From Sphingobium phenoxybenzoativorans (lineage in GTDB: Bacteria > Pseudomonadota > Alphaproteobacteria > Sphingomonadales > Sphingomonadaceae): DNA of 64,000 nt. The position numbers were made by a program, and so were the translations under genes. Location: the NCBI RefSeq assembly GCF_001757355.1, contig NZ_MINO01000012.1, forward strand, positions 40,317 through 104,316. The letters are read 5' to 3'. Position 1 is the stretch's first letter. The number at the start of each line of letters is the position of its first letter. Positions 61,131-64,000 of the stretch are shown piece after piece. A model generated the notes under the pieces. The model was not told the origin of the DNA and did no database searches. It worked only from the letters and a program-made list of their open reading frames with translations.

Positions 61131-61724
61131 ATGCGTAACGATCCCGTCCTCCGCGCCCAGGCTCATGACCGGTCCATGCGCGCCTTGCTGCAGGCCGAAC
61201 TGGCCCCCGGCGAGCGCACATTGTGGAGCGGCGCGCCAGACGCCCGGCGCATGAAGGCGGATTTCGTCATCTGGGCCTTCGCCATTCCCTGGACGGTCTT
61301 TTCCTGCGTCTGGACAGGGCTTGCCGCCAGTAGCTGGCTGGTGCGAATGCCGCGCACGGAAATGGAATGGGGCTTCGGCATCGCCTTCCCCCTGTTCGGC
61401 TTCCCCTTCATCCTTGTGGGCGTGTGGATGCTGAACCAGCCCTTCGCCAACCGGGCGAAAGCGCGCCGGACCATTTACGGCCTGACCGACCGCCGCCTGA
61501 TCCGCGTGATCGACGGCAAGCAGCGCAAGGTCGAATCCGTCCGCATCGACCGGATGGGACCCATCGACTTTACGGTGGCGCGCGACGGCTGGGGCACGCT
61601 CAGCATCCAGACCGGCAGCCATGTCGACAGCGACGGCGACCGGGTGACCGACCGTTTCGTGGCGGCGGCGATCCCGGAGGCGGAGAAGCTGCACCGGATG
61701 ATCGTCGCGCAGCAGGGCGCGTAA
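61131..61724 (+). CDS. Membrane protein with bacterial PH-like domain
   Basis: The 197-aa protein starts with an amphipathic section (LLQAELAPGERTLWSGAPDARRM), has two membrane helices (FVIWAFAIPWTVFSCVWTGLA and GFGIAFPLFGFPFILVGVWML), and a C-terminal beta-rich part (RRTIYGLTDRRLIRVIDGKQRKVESVRIDRMGPIDFTVARDGWGTL) matching the bacterial PH-domain pattern YxLTDRRxI. Function is unknown. It is divergent from lysK across about 70 bp. Confidence 0.8.
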   Translation: MRNDPVLRAQAHDRSMRALLQAELAPGERTLWSGAPDARRMKADFVIWAFAIPWTVFSCVWTGLAASSWLVRMPRTEMEWGFGIAFPLFGFPFILVGVWMLNQPFANRAKARRTIYGLTDRRLIRVIDGKQRKVESVRIDRMGPIDFTVARDGWGTLSIQTGSHVDSDGDRVTDRFVAAAIPEAEKLHRMIVAQQGA

Positions 61725-61769
61725 TTGGACGATCAGTGGCGCGATGCGTTGGAGATGAATATCATTCCC

Positions 61770-61835
61770 CCGTTCGCTTCGAGCGTAGTCGAGAAGCCGC
61801 GCGCAAGGCTTCTCGACTACGCTCGAAGCGAACGG
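61770..61835. repeat. Perfect 29-bp-stem palindrome
   Basis: The left arm (61770-61798, starting CCGTTCGCTTCGAGCGTAGT) and the right arm (61807-61835, ending GAAGCGAACGG) are exact inverse complements around the 8-bp loop GCGCGCAA. It lies 46 bp after the PH-domain gene. It resembles the dispersed REP-like elements elsewhere in the window but has its own sequence, and it can act as a terminator. Confidence 0.85.
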
Positions 61836-61917
61836 AGGTGGTATGACGAAGGCGACCGTTACGGTTTCCGAAAAATTAACCATGCAGGCGTAACGATACA
61901 CGCGAAAGGGTGGAACG

Positions 61918-62268
61918 ATGCAGGCACGCGGACGTAAACGGATAGCGGTTGAGATCGCCGTGACGGTGACGACCGTGCTTGACTCCCAACAGGGAACCAT
62001 CGTCGACCTGACCGAGGACGGCGCGCTGATCACGGGCGCGAGCATGGCGCAGGGCAGCCAGATCGTCATCGACCTTGACGGTGACAGCATTTTCGGCCGC
62101 GTGATGTGGTCGGAAGTCGATCGCATGGGCGTCCGCTTCCCCTTCCCGCTTGGCGAAGGCCCGCTCCATGCGGCGCTGGAAATGGCGCGCGCGGCGGTGA
62201 ACATGCCGCCATTGCCGAGGCAGGCGGCAGCAGCGCGCGGCGGATTCGGGCGGCGGGTTGCCCGCTGA
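61918..62268 (+). CDS. PilZ-domain protein
   Basis: This is a 116-aa PilZ domain: N-terminal basic loop QARGRKRIAVEIAVTV, a D-x-T-x-x-G variant of the second c-di-GMP motif (VDLTEDGALITG), and FGRVMWSEVDRMGVRFPFPL. The classical RxxxR is only partly kept (R-K-R), so c-di-GMP binding is uncertain; many sphingomonad stand-alone PilZ proteins look like this. It is followed by the 11-bp repeat array. Confidence 0.85.
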   Translation: MQARGRKRIAVEIAVTVTTVLDSQQGTIVDLTEDGALITGASMAQGSQIVIDLDGDSIFGRVMWSEVDRMGVRFPFPLGEGPLHAALEMARAAVNMPPLPRQAAAARGGFGRRVAR

Positions 62269-62371
62269 CGGCTGCAATCCGGGGGACCCGAAGCGCGTTC
62301 GGGCCGATAAATCCAACGAAGTTGCGGAAGTTGCGGGTTGTGGCGCGATTTGGCCGGATTTTGCCCGGAAA

Positions 62372-62591
62372 GTCGCATGTAGGTCGCACAAAAGTCCCAT
62401 GTAGGTCTCACCCGCGTCCCACTTGCGTCTCACATACGTCCCACTTGCGTCCCATGTGCGTCTCACTTGAGTCTCATCTACGTCGCACCTGCGTCCCATG
62501 TACGTCCCACTTGCGTCGCACTTACGTCCCACATGCGTCGTATGCACATCGCACATAGGTCGCACTTGCGTCCCGGTTGCGTCGCATCGGC
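62372..62591. repeat. Twenty-unit degenerate 11-bp tandem array
   Basis: The 220 bp divide into exactly 20 consecutive 11-bp units without an insertion or deletion. The consensus is GTC-B-CA-Y-N-T-R-C. By hand count position 2 (T) and 3 (C) are invariant, position 1 is G in 19 of 20, position 5 is C in 19, position 6 is A in 19, position 10 is always a purine, and position 4 is never A. Units such as GTCCCACTTGC recur, but most differ at positions 4, 7, 8, 10 or 11. The period is close to one helical turn. It begins 104 bp after the PilZ gene. Confidence 0.93.
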
Positions 62592-62749
62592 GCGTTGGCC
62601 GGATCGTTGAGGCGATGCCCCGCAGGCGGGTTTTGCATGCTGTTCCATGTGGGGAAGTAGAGCATGGACGCCGGGTTGTAGGACAGGAGTTTGGCTTTGG
62701 CCGGGCGTTCCAGAACCGCCAGATACGAAGGCTTCGTCATGCCCTCATC

Positions 62750-62840
62750 CGTCATCCCGGACTTGATCCGGGACCCATCGCGCCATGGGCACCCAAGGCG
62801 TATAGAGGAGAGATGGGTCCCGGCGTTCGCCGGGATGACG
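62750..62840. repeat. Composite REP-like element (copy A)
   Basis: The outer arms CGTCATCCCGG / CCGGGATGACG enclose inner arms (GGACTTGATCC and CGGCGTTCGCCG) and a spacer containing CGCGCCATGGGCACCCAAGG. A related element with a similar spacer is at 62998-63086. Confidence 0.8.
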
Positions 62841-62882
62841 AAGGGTTGTGTTGGCGAACGACCATAAGCGGACTCTCTCTCT

Positions 62883-62961
62883 CCGTTCGCCCTGAGCTTG
62901 TCGAAGGGCTGCACTTCTTCTCAAGAACAGGACAGGGCTTCGACAAGCTCAGCCCGAACGG
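62883..62961. repeat. Dispersed palindromic repeat (copy 2)
   Basis: This is the same element as 10955-11032, starting CCGTTCGCCCTGAGCTTGTC and ending GACAAGCTCAGCCCGAACGG; only the loop differs. It lies between two copies of the CGTCATCCC element. Confidence 0.88.
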
Positions 62962-62997
62962 ATCAGGGAGAGCTGTCAGACCGCTAACCACCCTTCT

Positions 62998-63086
62998 CGT
63001 CATCCCCGCGAAGGCGGGGACCCAACGCGCCTTGGGCGTGCAAGGCGTAGGAGGGGAGATGGGTTCCCGCTTTCGCGGGAATGACG
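62998..63086. repeat. Composite REP-like element (copy B)
   Basis: The outer arms CGTCATCCCCGC and GCGGGAATGACG enclose GAAGGCGGGGACCCAACGCG and TTCCCGCTTTCGCGGG. The spacer GCCTTGGGCGTGCAAGGCGT parallels copy A, so the two are related mobile palindromes. Confidence 0.8.
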
Positions 63087-63234
63087 AGTCATACGAGAGC
63101 TAAGGCAAGTATCCACCCATTTCAGCCGCCAAGTTCCCCACCCTGCAAGGGAGGAGCTAGGGGTAGGTATGCCGCGTCAGCGGCAGCTTGTCGGGGTAAG
63201 CCGGGTGCTCGCTTCGCTCGCGACCCACCCCCTT

Positions 63235-63331
63235 CGTCATCCCGCACGTGATGCGGGATCTATTGGCTCTACGCCCGCGTGACTGCACAAGCTCTTGCGC
63301 TCATGAATCCCGGATCACGTCCGGGATGACG
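63235..63331. repeat. Composite REP-like element (copy C)
   Basis: The outer arms CGTCATCCCG and CGGGATGACG enclose two smaller hairpins (CCCGCACGTGATGCGGG and TCCCGGATCACGTCCGGGA). The middle sequence is unrelated to copies A and B. It precedes the helicase gene by about 120 bp. Confidence 0.75.
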
Positions 63332-63449
63332 AAAATGTGTTACGGCACAATGTCCACTCCCCTCATTTCAGCCGCTCACTCTCATAATGGCGCGCCAACG
63401 CGAAAAGCAGGTTTCCCCTTTGTTCCGCTTTCCCTAAGAGGGGAAGCGC

Positions 63450-64000
63450 ATGGCATCTCCCTCCCCCCTTTCCTTTCCGGCGCTGCACGCCAGCCATGGC
63501 GGCATCTGGATGCGCGAGGGTGGCGAGACGCGGGAGGCGTCCAAGGGGCGGGCCATCTCCATCGCGGCGGAGACGCCGGTCATTCTGCTGAATGCGCCGC
63601 TGGCCGGGCAGCGGCTGGGCTATCCTGAGCTGAACGGCCTCGATCTGCTGGAGCTGTGGGCGTTCGTCCATCCGGCGCGATTTCTGGTGCCGACGCCGAA
63701 GGGGCTGGCCGAAGCGCTGGGGCTGGAGACGCCGCAGCGGGAGGGCGACATTCCCGCGCTCTACCATGCCGCCGCGCAGGCGCTGATCGCGACGCTGGCC
63801 GACCCGGAATGGGCGGAGCGCGAGGGGGCGTGGACGGCGGCGCAATCGCTGCACCGGCTGCGCTGGCCCTGGGCGCAGCTTGTGACGCCGCATCTGCCGA
63901 CGCCGAAGGAGGCCGAGCGCTGGCTGTTTTCCAAGCTGCCGGAATGGGAGGAGGGCGCCGCCCGTCCCGCGCCGCGCACGGTGACGCTGAACGGCGAGGC
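63450..64000 (+). CDS. DinG-like ATP-dependent DNA helicase (partial, runs off the window)
   Basis: The ATG at 63450 follows AGAGGGGAAG. The 183 visible residues (MASPSPLSFPALHASHGGIW, ETPVILLNAPLAGQRLGYPELNGLDLLELWAFVHPARFLVPTPKGLAEALGL, later LPTPKEAERWLFSKLPEWEE) match the N-terminal, exonuclease-like region that precedes the helicase core in alphaproteobacterial DinG-type helicases as I remember them. Walker motifs would lie beyond the window. Confidence 0.8.
   Translation, partial: MASPSPLSFPALHASHGGIWMREGGETREASKGRAISIAAETPVILLNAPLAGQRLGYPELNGLDLLELWAFVHPARFLVPTPKGLAEALGLETPQREGDIPALYHAAAQALIATLADPEWAEREGAWTAAQSLHRLRWPWAQLVTPHLPTPKEAERWLFSKLPEWEEGAARPAPRTVTLNGE

Larger units (their letters stand above)
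62592..63449. other. Non-coding region between the array and the helicase gene
   Basis: Apart from the repeats listed separately I see no credible gene in these 860 bp. Frames on both strands are made of repeat-derived sequence. The repeats take up about half of the space. Confidence 0.6.

Noticed and set aside
61104..62411. Minus-strand frame of 435 codons across the PH-domain and PilZ genes
   Set aside because: It runs antisense through two plausible plus-strand genes, a perfect palindrome and the start of the 11-bp array.
62372..62591. CRISPR array or repeat protein as explanation for the 11-bp repeats
   Set aside because: There are no spacers, no repeat of CRISPR length and no cas genes; frames through it give a chance 11-residue periodicity without a start site or continuation.

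Overview
The window looks like the chromosome of a GC-rich alphaproteobacterium, most likely a sphingomonad (Sphingobium/Sphingomonas type). The signs are several TonB-dependent receptors, ATGA/GTGA-coupled operons, HWE-type histidine kinases, a class I lysyl-tRNA synthetase, the purC/purS/purQ arrangement, and families of intergenic palindromes that resemble those I associate with sphingomonad genomes. No rRNA gene or CRISPR array was seen. One tRNA gene, tRNA-Arg(UCU), is present.

Left flank (1-12317), housekeeping: the 3' part of an acetate/cation symporter; a LysR regulator broken by a frameshift; two tiny genes (2451-2822); an SGNH hydrolase; a trehalose cluster (otsB, GH15 glucanase, otsA); a YCII-family protein; purC, purS and purQ; a YhhQ-like transporter; and tRNA-Arg. 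Dispersed palindromic repeats lie at 2843-2899, 2937-3080 and 10955-11032.

Central accessory region (about 12318-52560): just beyond the tRNA comes a large serine recombinase with its DUF2924 and DUF3489 partners and a SleB-like cell-wall hydrolase. At the far end is a second element-type module: an HTH/AbrB protein, a ParB-methyltransferase (frameshifted near its 5' end), DUF5681 and a DUF5681-like paralogue. Between them lies mosaic cargo. (a) A visibly AT-richer catabolic block (16629-25357): TetR, TonB receptor, flavin hydroxylase, amidase, one-domain extradiol dioxygenase, NTF2-like protein and FAH-family hydrolase, which together look like a ring-cleavage pathway for an aromatic amide. 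(b) A single-chain AAA ATPase-DUF4435 protein (25857-27554) resembling a fused PARIS/OLD-type phage-defence protein. (c) Export and redox genes (MFS/TetR, SnoaL-like, SDR, LysR, GMC oxidoreductase, secreted alpha/beta hydrolase, OhrR-like MarR). (d) A light/stress signalling group: REC-only regulator, GAF-PAS-HWE kinase, CsbD and LOV-HWE kinase. (e) A translationally coupled DUF2946/DUF2244/PepSY/TonB metal-uptake operon. (f) An IS3-family remnant. (g) An XRE regulator divergent from a PD-(D/E)XK-like nuclease candidate.

Right flank (52557-64000), back to core-like genes: a TonB siderophore receptor with a PepSY membrane protein and a 59-aa membrane protein, an MFS transporter, a 1-Cys peroxiredoxin, a TonB-like protein, class I lysS, a PH-domain-like membrane protein, a PilZ protein, and the start of a DinG-like helicase. 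Between the PilZ gene and the helicase is about 1.2 kb of structured non-coding DNA: an exact 20 x 11-bp degenerate tandem array (62372-62591) followed by a cluster of REP-like palindromes.

The strongest leads are the 11-bp array, the fused ATPase-DUF4435 protein, the catabolic operon, and the element bracketed by the recombinase and methyltransferase modules.
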